DNA of 64,000 nucleotides from JACPUX01 sp964517465 (lineage in GTDB: Bacteria > Pseudomonadota > Gammaproteobacteria > Burkholderiales > Casimicrobiaceae): contig CAZFEK010000003.1 of assembly GCA_964517465.1 (NCBI GenBank), positions 66,498 through 130,497 of the forward strand, read 5' to 3'. The position numbers and the translations under genes were made by a program. The notes beneath the pieces were generated by a model. The model searched no databases and had not been told where the DNA came from. It saw only the letters and a program-made list of their open reading frames with translations. Shown piece by piece: positions 44,900-53,588 of the stretch. Position 1 is the stretch's first letter, and every line of letters starts with the position of its first letter.

Positions 44900-46081
44900 A
44901 TGCTCGATCACCTCTTGAGGATTATGGGCAGTCACCTTCCGCAATGGCAGCTTAGCGGCCAGGAACAGTTCTGGCTGCTCTCGGCGCGCGACCACAACGC
45001 GCTGCTGGCGACGCGCCGCGCGCGCATCATCGCCACGCGGGTGCGCGTGCTTGCCGGCCTGTTCATCGCGCTGACCCCGATTTGGGTTTTGGTCGAATAT
45101 CTAACCCTGCCCCTCGAAATCTGGCTGGCCTTGGCGGCGGCGCGCCTGGCAGTGATCGTCGCCTTTTCCGGTCTACTCGTGGCTCTCGCTCGCGAGGGAA
45201 GCCGCCCGGCGGCGAGCAAGGTGTCGCTTTTCGGGCTGTTTTTCGTGCCGGCCGTTTTTCACGTTGCCGCCACCCTTCTGCTCGGCCAGGGGCAATTCGC
45301 AGGCATGGCGCAGGCGGTAGTGGCCACGCACACTTTCTTCCCGGTTTTGCTGGTGGCGGGTATCAGCCTCTTTCCCCTCACCGCAGCCGAGTCCTTGGCA
45401 TTGATCGCCCCCGTTTTCGCGGCCCGGGCCTGGATGATGTGGCAAGTGCTTGCTCCCGACCAAACCTTTGCCTTGCTGGGGGCGCTGTGGTTTCTCATTC
45501 TGGTGGCCGGCGTCGGCGTTCTGGCTGCCGTGAGTCAATTGAGCTTTATCATCGTGCTTTTGCGACAGGCGATCCGAGACCCGCTCACGGGAGCTTTTTC
45601 CCGCGCCGCGGGTGACGAACTCCTGGAACTCGAGTTCACCATCGCCCAGCGCAACGACACCCCTTTTTCCCTAGCCTTCATCGATCTCGACCGTTTCAAG
45701 GAGGTCAACGACGTCTTTGGCCACGAAACCGGCGACCGCGTCCTGGCGCAAGCTGCGGCATCCATTGCCAGTGCCCTGCGGGCCACCGACATTCTGGTGC
45801 GCTGGGGAGGGGAGGAATTTTTGGTGATCCTGCCCAACACCCGTTGCCCGCAGGCCATGGTGGGTCTGGAACGGCTGCGGCTCGCCGGATTCGGTTTGCG
45901 GCCTAGCGGCGAAGCGCAGACCGCAAGCATCGGGGTCGCCGAAAGGGTGACGGACGGACGCGAGACCGCTTCGCGGCTGGTCGATCTCGCCGACGAGCGC
46001 ATGTACCAGGCGAAAGCGGGGGGACGTAATCGCCTGGTCGGCTGCGTTCCTCCCTACGATGCTTCCGGAGCGATCGCATGA
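44900..46081 (+). CDS. Membrane-bound diguanylate cyclase (GGDEF)
   Basis: The product (about 393 residues) has an N-terminal membrane region of about six hydrophobic helices (residues 40-215) of no family I recognise. A complete GGDEF domain follows: DPLTGAFSRAAGDEL, FIDLDRFKEVNDVFGHETGD and the active GGEEF near residue 302. An inhibitory RxxD site (RATD) stands five residues before it, so c-di-GMP product inhibition is expected. Starts at 44900 and 44924 are both possible; an in-frame TTG at 44789 seems less likely. The stop overlaps the nadD ATG by 4 nt. Confidence 0.9.
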   Translation: MLDHLLRIMGSHLPQWQLSGQEQFWLLSARDHNALLATRRARIIATRVRVLAGLFIALTPIWVLVEYLTLPLEIWLALAAARLAVIVAFSGLLVALAREGSRPAASKVSLFGLFFVPAVFHVAATLLLGQGQFAGMAQAVVATHTFFPVLLVAGISLFPLTAAESLALIAPVFAARAWMMWQVLAPDQTFALLGALWFLILVAGVGVLAAVSQLSFIIVLLRQAIRDPLTGAFSRAAGDELLELEFTIAQRNDTPFSLAFIDLDRFKEVNDVFGHETGDRVLAQAAASIASALRATDILVRWGGEEFLVILPNTRCPQAMVGLERLRLAGFGLRPSGEAQTASIGVAERVTDGRETASRLVDLADERMYQAKAGGRNRLVGCVPPYDASGAIA

Positions 46082-46746
46082 GTGCAGAGGAACGCTTGCC
46101 TGGCATAGGTATTCTGGGCGGAACCTTTGACCCGGTGCACCTGGGGCATCTCCACGCTGCGGCAGCGGTAAAGAAGAAGCTGGGCCTCGCAGAGGTGAGG
46201 TTGATTCCGGCCGCTACGCCCCCCCATCGCGGCACACCTTCGGCCAGCGGTAGAGACCGTTTGGCCATGGTGGAACTTGCCGTGCGCGATTATCCCGGCC
46301 TGGTTGCGGACGGGCGCGAGCTGCGCCGGCCCGGCAAGAGCTACACCATCGAAACGCTGCAAGATCTGGGCGCCGAGCTGCCCGGAAGGATGCTGTATCT
46401 GATCCTGGGCGCAGATGCCTTTCTCGGCCTGGCGACTTGGCATCGTTGGCGGGAGCTTGGCAACTTCGCGCGTTTGGTGGTGGTGGACCGGCCTGGCGCT
46501 CCCGAGCTCGATGCACCAGAGCCACTTGCCGCCTGGCTCGCCGCGCGCAAGATCGGCCGCGGGCAGAAAACGGGCGGGGAAGTGCTGTTCCTGGAGGTTC
46601 CGCCTTGGCCGATTGCCGCGAGCGAGATCCGTGCCCGCTTCCAGCGCGGGGAAGCGGTGGCCGATTTGCTTCCTCCGGCGGTTCTGGCTTATATTCACGA
46701 GCATCATCTCTATCAACGGCAGGTCGATGGCGGCAAGAAAGCTTGA
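46078..46746 (+). CDS. nadD: Nicotinate-nucleotide adenylyltransferase
   Basis: NadD makes deamido-NAD from nicotinate mononucleotide and ATP. The 222 residues show the HxGH nucleotidyltransferase motif in GILGGTFDPVHLGHLHAA, PAATPPHR, the LILGADAFLGLATWHRWREL segment and the C-terminal SEIRARFQRGE, matching the ISxxxIR motif. It is coupled to the diguanylate cyclase upstream and overlaps rsfS by 20 nt. Confidence 0.96.
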   Translation: MSAEERLPGIGILGGTFDPVHLGHLHAAAAVKKKLGLAEVRLIPAATPPHRGTPSASGRDRLAMVELAVRDYPGLVADGRELRRPGKSYTIETLQDLGAELPGRMLYLILGADAFLGLATWHRWRELGNFARLVVVDRPGAPELDAPEPLAAWLAARKIGRGQKTGGEVLFLEVPPWPIAASEIRARFQRGEAVADLLPPAVLAYIHEHHLYQRQVDGGKKA

Positions 46747-47077
46747 GCGCATTGCGGTGGCAGCGCTTGAAGACATCAAGGCGAAAGACATCACCGTTCT
46801 CGACGTGCGCAAGCTCACCTCGCTTTGCGACGCCATGGTGATTGCCAGCGGCGATTCCACCCGACAAGTAAAGGCTCTCGCTGATCATGTGGTGGAGAAG
46901 TTCAAGGAAGCGGGCGTTGACGTCGTGGGAGTCGAAGGAGAGCAGGCCGCGGAATGGATCCTGGTCGACGCCGGCGACATCATCGTCCACGTCATGCAGC
47001 CCGCCGTGCGCAGTTATTACAACCTGGAAGAACTATGGGCGGCGCCTTCCACCCGGCGGGGCGCCAAAGCGGCCTAG
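46727..47077 (+). CDS. rsfS: Ribosomal silencing factor RsfS
   Basis: RsfS binds ribosomal protein L14 and blocks subunit joining in starvation. The 116 residues match the family: LERIAVAALEDIKAKDITVLDVRKLTSLCDAMVIASG, STRQVKALADHVVEKFKEAG, VEGEQAAEWILVDAGDIIVHVM and YYNLEELW. The ATG at 46727 lies inside the end of nadD. The 123 bp before rlmH show no gene. Confidence 0.96.
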   Translation: MAARKLERIAVAALEDIKAKDITVLDVRKLTSLCDAMVIASGDSTRQVKALADHVVEKFKEAGVDVVGVEGEQAAEWILVDAGDIIVHVMQPAVRSYYNLEELWAAPSTRRGAKAA

Positions 47078-47200
47078 GGATGCGCTGAGCCGGTCGTCAG
47101 CCAAGCGCGGCGGCACTGGCAAAGCGCCATCGAAATCGCCTCGAAACAACCGCGCCGCGCCCATGAGGGACTTCTTGGAAGAACCGCGGGGTGCCGCCGC

Positions 47201-47671
47201 ATGAGACTGCGCATTATTGCCTTGGGGAACCGCATGCCCGATTGGGTCAACGAGGGCTATGCCGACTATGCCCGGCGCGTGCCCCGCGACTGGCCCTTGG
47301 AACTCGTCGAACTGCGGCCGGAAAACCGCAGCGCCTCTCGCAGCACCGAGCAAACCCTGGCGGCCGAAGCCTTGCGCGTCGAAGCAGCCTGCAGCGAAGG
47401 CGGGCTGCGCGTGGTGCTCGATGAACGTGGCGCCGCCTGGACCACAGAGAAACTGGCCAAACAACTCGCCGCTTGGGATAGCGAAGGGCGCCGCGCCGAT
47501 TTTCTGATCGGCAGCGCCGATGGCCTCGCGCCGAAGCTCAAAACCAAGGCCGACGCAATGTGGTCGCTTTCGGCAGGGACCTTGCCCCATGGTCTGGTGC
47601 GCGTAATTCTCGCCGAGCAACTCTACCGGGCGGTAAGCCTTTTGCGCGGCCACCCTTATCACCGAGCCTGA
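47201..47671 (+). CDS. rlmH: 23S rRNA (pseudouridine1915-N3)-methyltransferase RlmH
   Basis: RlmH is a SPOUT-class methyltransferase acting on assembled 70S ribosomes. The 156 residues include MRLRIIALGNRMPDWVNEGYADYARR, VLDERGAAWTTEKLA, FLIGSADGL and the SAM-knot sequence LSAGTLPHGLVRVILAEQLYRA with C-terminal GHPYHR. The maf gene starts one nucleotide after its stop. Confidence 0.96.
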   Translation: MRLRIIALGNRMPDWVNEGYADYARRVPRDWPLELVELRPENRSASRSTEQTLAAEALRVEAACSEGGLRVVLDERGAAWTTEKLAKQLAAWDSEGRRADFLIGSADGLAPKLKTKADAMWSLSAGTLPHGLVRVILAEQLYRAVSLLRGHPYHRA

Positions 47672-47672
47672 C

Positions 47673-48278
47673 TTGGGCGCCCAAACACGCATCTACCTCG
47701 CCTCCCGCAGCCCGCGGCGAGCCGAACTGCTCTTGCAGATCGGCATCACCCCTGATCTCTCGCTGCTGTCGGACGCCCGCGAGACCGACGAAACGCCTCG
47801 CCCGGCAGAACCGCCGCAGGAGTACGTCAAACGCCTCGCGCGCACCAAGGCGGCGCTGGCCTGGCATCGCCTGACCAAGCGCGGCCTGCCGCAGCAACCG
47901 GTGCTGGCAGCCGATACCACCGTCGCCTGCGAGAGCCAAATCCTCGGCAAACCGGTCGACGCCGCCGACGCGGAACGGATGCTGGTACAGCTCTCCGGTA
48001 CACGCCACGAGGTGTTCACCGCGGTCGCCTTGCGCACCGCCCATTTTATGGAAGTCGCCAGCTCAAGAAGTGTAGTGAGCTTTCGCCAGCTCACGCCGGA
48101 GGAAATCGAGCGCTACATCGCCACCGGCGAACCCTTCGACAAGGCTGGCGCCTACGGCATCCAAGGCCGAGCAGCAGCGTTCGTGAGCCACCTGGACGGG
48201 AGCTACTCCGGAGTGATGGGGCTGCCTTTGTTCGAAACCAGCGCGCTACTCGCCGAGGTCGGAATTTTTGTTATCTAG
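47673..48278 (+). CDS. maf: Maf-like nucleotide pyrophosphatase
   Basis: Maf proteins hydrolyse dTTP/UTP or modified nucleotides. The 201 residues show IYLASRSPRRAELLLQ, ETPRPAEPPQEYVKRLARTKA, LAADTTVACESQILGKPVD with the catalytic Asp, LSGTRHEVFTAVAL and FDKAGAYGIQGRAAAFV. The start is a TTG at 47673 immediately after the rlmH stop, which suggests translational coupling. It is followed by rng after 11 nt. Confidence 0.94.
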   Translation: MGAQTRIYLASRSPRRAELLLQIGITPDLSLLSDARETDETPRPAEPPQEYVKRLARTKAALAWHRLTKRGLPQQPVLAADTTVACESQILGKPVDAADAERMLVQLSGTRHEVFTAVALRTAHFMEVASSRSVVSFRQLTPEEIERYIATGEPFDKAGAYGIQGRAAAFVSHLDGSYSGVMGLPLFETSALLAEVGIFVI

Positions 48279-48289
48279 CAGAGCACATC

Positions 48290-49741
48290 GTGAGCACTGA
48301 GATTCTCATCAATGTCACCCCGCAGGAGACCCGGGTCACGGTACTCCAGCAGGGCGTGGTGCAGGAATTGCATATCGAGCGCACCAGCGCTCGCGGCCTG
48401 GTGGGCAACATTTACCTCGGCCGCGTCTGCCGCGTGCTGCCCGGAATGCAATCAGCCTTCGTGGAAATCGGACTGGAGCGCGCAGCCTTCCTGCATATCG
48501 CCGACATCTGGGAGAACCGGCAGTACGGGGAAGCGCGGCCAATCGAGAAAATCTTGTACGAGGGCCAATCGCTCCTGGTGCAGGTGATCAAGGATCCGAT
48601 CGGTTCCAAAGGCGCGCGCCTTTCGACCCAAATCAGCCTGGCCGGGCGGCTGCTGGTCTATCTGCCGCAGGATTCGCACATCGGCATCTCGCAGCGCATC
48701 GAAGATGAAACCGAGCGCCAGGCACTACGCGAGCGCATGCAACAGCTTCTGCCCGAGGGCATGAACGGCGGCTTCATCATCCGCACCATGGCGGAGACGG
48801 CCACCGATCACGAGCTGAAGACCGACACCGAGTACCTGACCAAACTGTGGAACGACCTCACTCAAAAGGCCCGCAGCTCTCCGCCTTTGACTTTGATCTA
48901 CCAGGACCTGATGCTGCCGCAAAGGGTGCTGCGCGACTTCGTCACCGAAGAAACCACGCGCATCCTCGTCGATTCGCGCGAAACCCATCAAAAGATGCTG
49001 GATTTCGCCAAGCTCTACACCCACGACGTCGTCGATCTCATTCAGCACTATTCCGGCGAACGGCCGCTCTTTGACCTCTACGGCGTCGAAGACGAAATTG
49101 AAAAAGCGCTGGCGCGGCGCGTGGAGCTGAAATCCGGCGGCTATTTGATCATGGATCAGACCGAGGCCATGACCACCATCGACGTAAATACCGGCGCTTT
49201 CGTCGGCGGGCGCAACTTCGATGACACCATTTTCAAGACCAACCTCGAAGCGGCCCAGGTGATCGCCCGCCAGCTGCGCCTCAGGAACCTCGGCGGCATC
49301 ATCATCATCGATTTCATCGACATGGAGAATGCCGAGCATCGGCAGTCGGTGCTCGACGAATTCAAAAGAGCCCTGGAAAAAGACCGCACCCGCCTCACCG
49401 TCAACGGATTTACTGCCCTGGGCCTGGTGGAAATGACCCGAAAGCGCACCCGCGAGAGCCTTGCGCACGTCCTTTGCGAACCCTGCCCGGTGTGCCACGG
49501 CCGCGGTGAGTTGAAGACGCCGCAAACCGTTTGTTATGAAATTCTGCGCGAAATCCTGCGCGAGGCGCGGCAGTTCAACGCCAAGGAGTTCCGCATCCTG
49601 GCCTCGCAGGCGGTGATCGATCTCTTCCTTGACGAAGAATCACAAAGCCTCGCGCAGCTTTCCGACTTCATCGAGAAACCAGTCTCGCTGCAAGTCGAGA
49701 CCGTCTATAACCAAGAACAGTACGACATCGTGCTGGTGTGA
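48290..49741 (+). CDS. rng: Ribonuclease G
   Basis: RNase G matures the 5' end of 16S rRNA and turns over some mRNAs. The 483 residues show the S1 domain (GLVGNIYLGRVCRVLPGMQSAFVEIGLERAAFLH), the 5'-sensor/RNase H region, the DNase I-like core with metal ligands in MTTIDVNTGAFVGG and GGIIIIDFIDM, and the zinc-link CEPCPVCHGRG. The length and lack of a long C-terminal tail fit RNase G rather than RNase E. The start is GTG. Confidence 0.96.
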   Translation: MSTEILINVTPQETRVTVLQQGVVQELHIERTSARGLVGNIYLGRVCRVLPGMQSAFVEIGLERAAFLHIADIWENRQYGEARPIEKILYEGQSLLVQVIKDPIGSKGARLSTQISLAGRLLVYLPQDSHIGISQRIEDETERQALRERMQQLLPEGMNGGFIIRTMAETATDHELKTDTEYLTKLWNDLTQKARSSPPLTLIYQDLMLPQRVLRDFVTEETTRILVDSRETHQKMLDFAKLYTHDVVDLIQHYSGERPLFDLYGVEDEIEKALARRVELKSGGYLIMDQTEAMTTIDVNTGAFVGGRNFDDTIFKTNLEAAQVIARQLRLRNLGGIIIIDFIDMENAEHRQSVLDEFKRALEKDRTRLTVNGFTALGLVEMTRKRTRESLAHVLCEPCPVCHGRGELKTPQTVCYEILREILREARQFNAKEFRILASQAVIDLFLDEESQSLAQLSDFIEKPVSLQVETVYNQEQYDIVLV

Positions 49742-49894
49742 GTCCGCCCAAGCGCCAGAACATGCGGCTGAATCAGCGCATCCTCGTGGGTGATTCTGAT
49801 CATGGTTCAAGTTCCTTAAATCCATGAGACAATTGCGGGGCCGCCGAAATATTGGGTTTCTTGGATTGATGACAGCAAAGGGAGTGGCTCTGGA

Positions 49895-52800
49895 ATGGTT
49901 CACGCGACACAGGTTCAAGGGCGTTCTTTGGCAAGGCTGATTGCCGCGCTGGTGTTCATGGCCCTGCTGGTGGGTTCTGAGGCAGGCAATGCGCGTTACC
50001 TTCCGGACACCTCGGTGGGTCCTGAGGGCCGTATCGATATCACGCTTCGTGGTCAGGGCGAGTTCTTTCCGGAGACTGTGGCTTCGTCGCTTGACGGCCT
50101 GGGCTTTGTTTCTGCGGCGCTGCGCGGGGGGGATTTGGCGGTTTGTGCATACACCGCCAGCGCGCAGTTCAATGCGAATTTCGGCGCCGCCGGTTGCTGG
50201 CGCGCTTCTTTCGATCCGCGGTATCGGATGCGCCAGCTTCTCACCGGCCGTTCGGGGTACTGGCTGCTTCTCACCCATGAGAGCGATACCCGGGATTTTT
50301 TGATTGTGCGCCTTAATGCCCAGGGTCTTCCCGACACGAGTTTTGGCTATGGGGGTCTACGCGTTTTCCGGCTTTCCTGCGGAGCAACCGACACGGCCCC
50401 GAACTGCCCCGAACTGATGGGGCCGGTAGACAGCGTCTACGGCAAACCCGACGAATATCGCATTCTGGCGGAAACGAAGAGCCGGAATCTCTGGTTGTTG
50501 GCACGCCGCCGGACCTCGTTGGGCTTTTACGAGGGCGTGGTCTTGCAAATCGATGAGGGCGGCCTCAGCAGTGCGCGTGCGAATCTTTTTGATGCCTTGC
50601 CCGCCGCCTGGTTGAGTGAGTCGCTCGACAATCGCCTCGCACCCATTGGACTGGTTGCTCATGGCGATGGAGTATTGGTGAAGCATCGCACCCGATACGG
50701 TTACGTTGTGTTGCGCGTCAATAGCAGCGTTGCGATCGATCGCGCCTTTGCGGCAAGCCGGCCCGGGGGCTTCATCATTTCAGGAGACGGCTCGATGCCG
50801 CCCGACCTGTTTCATTTGCCCACCGTTGCCGACGACGATACCTTCGTATGGGGAAACATCGACGGCGCTGCGGACGGCGAGCGCTACGACAGGAACGGAC
50901 AACTCCTTGGCCCCGCAACGGTTTCCGGGCGGATTTTGGCTGCGCCAGCAAGTTTCAAGGATGCATCGAACCCGCTTTGGGTTTTCGATGGGCGTCGCGT
51001 GGGCCGTTGGCAAAACGGCCAATGGGATGCCACGAGCTTTGCCGGCCACGGCCCGTATACCGTGCCGCTGGCCTTGAATTCGATCACCTTGGCGTTCGGC
51101 GGGGGAGCGTTTGCCTTGACGATGCCTTCGGGCACCTGGGAGGGTTCGCTGTCGATGTTGGCCACAGCCGCGGCGCCTAGCCCTGTTCAGGCGCCCCTGG
51201 CGACGCAGGTGGGTTCCGCTTTGACCGCCACGTTTTTTGAGAAGAGCGCAGGCAGTGACTTTGTTTGGCGCAGCGCGACCCAGGCGGACGGGACGGTGAA
51301 ATGGCAACGCATCGATTTCGGCCTTGCCGCGCCGCTGCCCAGCATAGCCGTCGGCACGGTTCCAGCGCTAGCCTTTCCTTATGTGTTTTTGAGTCAGGTG
51401 CTGACCAGCAATGCAAGTGCCTCCGGGCAACGCTGGATCATTCGCCGCGCCGGCTCAGACGCAGCTTCTCCGACCGAGCTGTTTGCTGATGCGGAACTCG
51501 GCGGGCACTCGACGCGACGCTTGAACCTCGCTTCGATTCGAGGGCGGCTTACCCCCAGCATCGGAAACTCCTTCCTCCAGAGCGATATCTATCCGATCGA
51601 CTTGATCGCCTCTCCCGGCGGTGGCGCGAACCTCCTGGTTGGCTTTCCGGTTGGCACGAGCGCCTATGGCTACAACTGGCATCTGGCACAGCTGCGTTGG
51701 GACGCGAATTCGGTCCAAAACGGCGACTTTCAGCCCCAAGTGCAATGGGAAGTTCAATTTGGAGCGCGCGTGCCCGGGATCAGGGAGATCTTCCGCGACA
51801 CGGCAGGCGGCATCACGGTCGTGGAAAGCACCAATCGAGTTCGAAAGATCTCGCCGCAGGGTGTCTGGGACACGGGTTTTGCCGATGCTGGCACGCTCGA
51901 CTTGACCACTCTGGGCTTCTACGCCAACCAGCATCCTCCCCTCCTCAGGGTCAGCGCCGCACCGGACGGCGGCCTCTGGTTCTTGCAGACCCAGGACCGC
52001 TATGGTGGGGCTGGAACGCAGGATTTCGACCTAACCCAGGTTGCGCGTTTCGACGGCAATGGCCGCTTGGTATCGCGATTCAGAAAGTTCTGGCCAATGC
52101 GCCCGTTGTCGAACAATGTCCTCTTTTCGCAAATGTTGGGCGCCGGCGATGGTGGCATGCTTTTGCTCTCGGCTTTTTACAAGAAGAGCAGCGGCATTTC
52201 GCTGTCTGGCGACTACCGGGTGCTTCGTTACACGGCGGGAGGGGTACTCGATACCGATTTCGGCTTGCGGGGGGCGGAGAAATTCTTTTTCGCTTCCTTG
52301 ACCACGCCCCCAAGTGGTTTCCCCGATCACTTCTTTGCGCTGGGCAATGGCAATTTGGCAAACATCTCGAACAATACCAGCAATACGCTTTCGATCTTGC
52401 GCCGTGATCCTACTGTCCCGGGGCCGAGCGGCGGCACCCATCCCGTGGTCGAGTACTACAACACGGCTCTCAATCACTACTTCATGACTGCCGATGACGA
52501 GGAAATCAATTTTGTCGAAACGGGTGGAGCTGGGCCGGGTTGGTCGCGCACGGGACAGAGCTATCTCTCTTATGCCACGATGCTCGACGCGCCTGGAGAT
52601 GCCTTGGACGTTTGCCGCTTCTATGGCAACCCCGCGCCAGCCCGCAACTCGCCCAATGGCCGAGTGGGCCCAAACTCGCACTTCTATACTTTCGCGGGCG
52701 ACGAATGCCGTGGTCTTTCCCGCCAAGACTGGGGTTGGGTTTACGAGGGCACGCGCCTGGCGCTGCTTCCCTTGCTGCCTGACGACTCGTGCCCGGCCGG

Positions 52801-52966
52801 GCAGACGATCGTCTATCGCGCCTATAACAACGGCTACGAAGTCCGTAACGGCGTGTGGACGAAAAATGACGCCAACCATCGCTACTCCACGTCGTCGTCG
52901 GTCATGGACGAAATGGCAGCCCAAGGCTGGGCTTTGGAAGGGCCGCGCTTCTGCGCGCCGCATTGA
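49895..52966 (+). CDS. Large secreted protein with delta-60-type repeats and C-terminal DUF5648-type module
   Basis: The 1023-residue product begins with a signal-anchor-like stretch (LARLIAALVFMALLVGSEAGNA). Motifs of the delta-60 repeat kind recur along it: LPDTSFGYGGLRVF, WDTGFADAGTLDL, LDTDFGLRGAEKFF. The beta-rich middle resembles a propeller or other repeat fold. The final 170 residues (about 855-1023) repeat the module of the two proteases at 8722-12781: NHYFMTADDEE, VCRFYG, NSHFYTFAGDEC, VYRAYNNGY, NHRYSTSSS and a terminal FCAPH. No protease motif is visible. Function is unknown; a surface or matrix protein is likely. Confidence 0.85.
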   Translation: MVHATQVQGRSLARLIAALVFMALLVGSEAGNARYLPDTSVGPEGRIDITLRGQGEFFPETVASSLDGLGFVSAALRGGDLAVCAYTASAQFNANFGAAGCWRASFDPRYRMRQLLTGRSGYWLLLTHESDTRDFLIVRLNAQGLPDTSFGYGGLRVFRLSCGATDTAPNCPELMGPVDSVYGKPDEYRILAETKSRNLWLLARRRTSLGFYEGVVLQIDEGGLSSARANLFDALPAAWLSESLDNRLAPIGLVAHGDGVLVKHRTRYGYVVLRVNSSVAIDRAFAASRPGGFIISGDGSMPPDLFHLPTVADDDTFVWGNIDGAADGERYDRNGQLLGPATVSGRILAAPASFKDASNPLWVFDGRRVGRWQNGQWDATSFAGHGPYTVPLALNSITLAFGGGAFALTMPSGTWEGSLSMLATAAAPSPVQAPLATQVGSALTATFFEKSAGSDFVWRSATQADGTVKWQRIDFGLAAPLPSIAVGTVPALAFPYVFLSQVLTSNASASGQRWIIRRAGSDAASPTELFADAELGGHSTRRLNLASIRGRLTPSIGNSFLQSDIYPIDLIASPGGGANLLVGFPVGTSAYGYNWHLAQLRWDANSVQNGDFQPQVQWEVQFGARVPGIREIFRDTAGGITVVESTNRVRKISPQGVWDTGFADAGTLDLTTLGFYANQHPPLLRVSAAPDGGLWFLQTQDRYGGAGTQDFDLTQVARFDGNGRLVSRFRKFWPMRPLSNNVLFSQMLGAGDGGMLLLSAFYKKSSGISLSGDYRVLRYTAGGVLDTDFGLRGAEKFFFASLTTPPSGFPDHFFALGNGNLANISNNTSNTLSILRRDPTVPGPSGGTHPVVEYYNTALNHYFMTADDEEINFVETGGAGPGWSRTGQSYLSYATMLDAPGDALDVCRFYGNPAPARNSPNGRVGPNSHFYTFAGDECRGLSRQDWGWVYEGTRLALLPLLPDDSCPAGQTIVYRAYNNGYEVRNGVWTKNDANHRYSTSSSVMDEMAAQGWALEGPRFCAPH

Positions 52967-53115
52967 AGGGCGGCGCTTCAGGAGCGCGCTTCGCTCCGGC
53001 GGGAGATGGGGCCTTGTTACCGGGTTTCGCTTACGCCCCGCACGGCGACAGTGGATTCGCTTGTCGCCGGCGATTGTGGGCCGGATACTCGCTTCCTCCA
53101 AGGATGTTCTGAACA

Positions 53116-53142
53116 AAAAAGCCGGCACGCAGCCGGCTTTTT
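53116..53142. terminator. Bidirectional intrinsic terminator
   Basis: AAAAAGCCGGC (53116-53126) pairs with GCCGGCTTTTT (53132-53142) around ACGCA, between the plus-strand 1023-residue gene and the minus-strand cytochrome gene. T-runs are present on both strands, so both convergent genes can end here. Confidence 0.85.
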
Positions 53143-53158
53143 CTTGTACACCGATCGA

Positions 53159-53467
53159 TCAGAGCGTGAGGATGTGCTTGACCATCGCTTTGACGTCGTC
53201 ATCCTTTACCGCGGCATTGGGCGGCATCGGAACTTGGCCCCAAACGCCCGAGCCACCCTTCTTGACCTTGTCGGCCAGCTTGGCTTCGGCGCCGGCGTCG
53301 CCTTTGTACTTCTTGGCCACGTCCTTGTAGGACGGACCGACCACTTTTTTGTCGACCTGATGGCAAGCCATGCAGCCGGACTTGGTGAGCAATTCTTGTG
53401 GCGTAGCAGCCGCAGCACCGCCGGCAACCAGGGCACCCGCAACCAGAGCGACCAGAGACAACTTCAT
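53159..53467 (-). CDS. Small class I cytochrome c (c551/c552-like)
   Basis: A 102-residue periplasmic monoheme cytochrome. It has a signal peptide (MKLSLVALVAGALVAGGAAA), the heme site CMACH, the VVGPSYKDVAKKY segment and the distal methionine in QVPMPPNAAV, ending AMVKHILTL. This pattern is that of the c551/c552 electron carriers that feed terminal oxidases or nitrite reductases. Lys-rich surface loops would suit docking to acidic partners. Confidence 0.94.
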   Translation of the reverse strand: MKLSLVALVAGALVAGGAAAATPQELLTKSGCMACHQVDKKVVGPSYKDVAKKYKGDAGAEAKLADKVKKGGSGVWGQVPMPPNAAVKDDDVKAMVKHILTL

Positions 53468-53588
53468 TTGTAACTCCCGAGAGGACGATTGAAAAAAACC
53501 GCGCGTGATGATAGCTGAAAAACCACCCCGGCGCCAGAAAAATGTCCCCGCCTTGGTTTAGCTCAAAACCAGCAGCAAGGTCTTGTGC

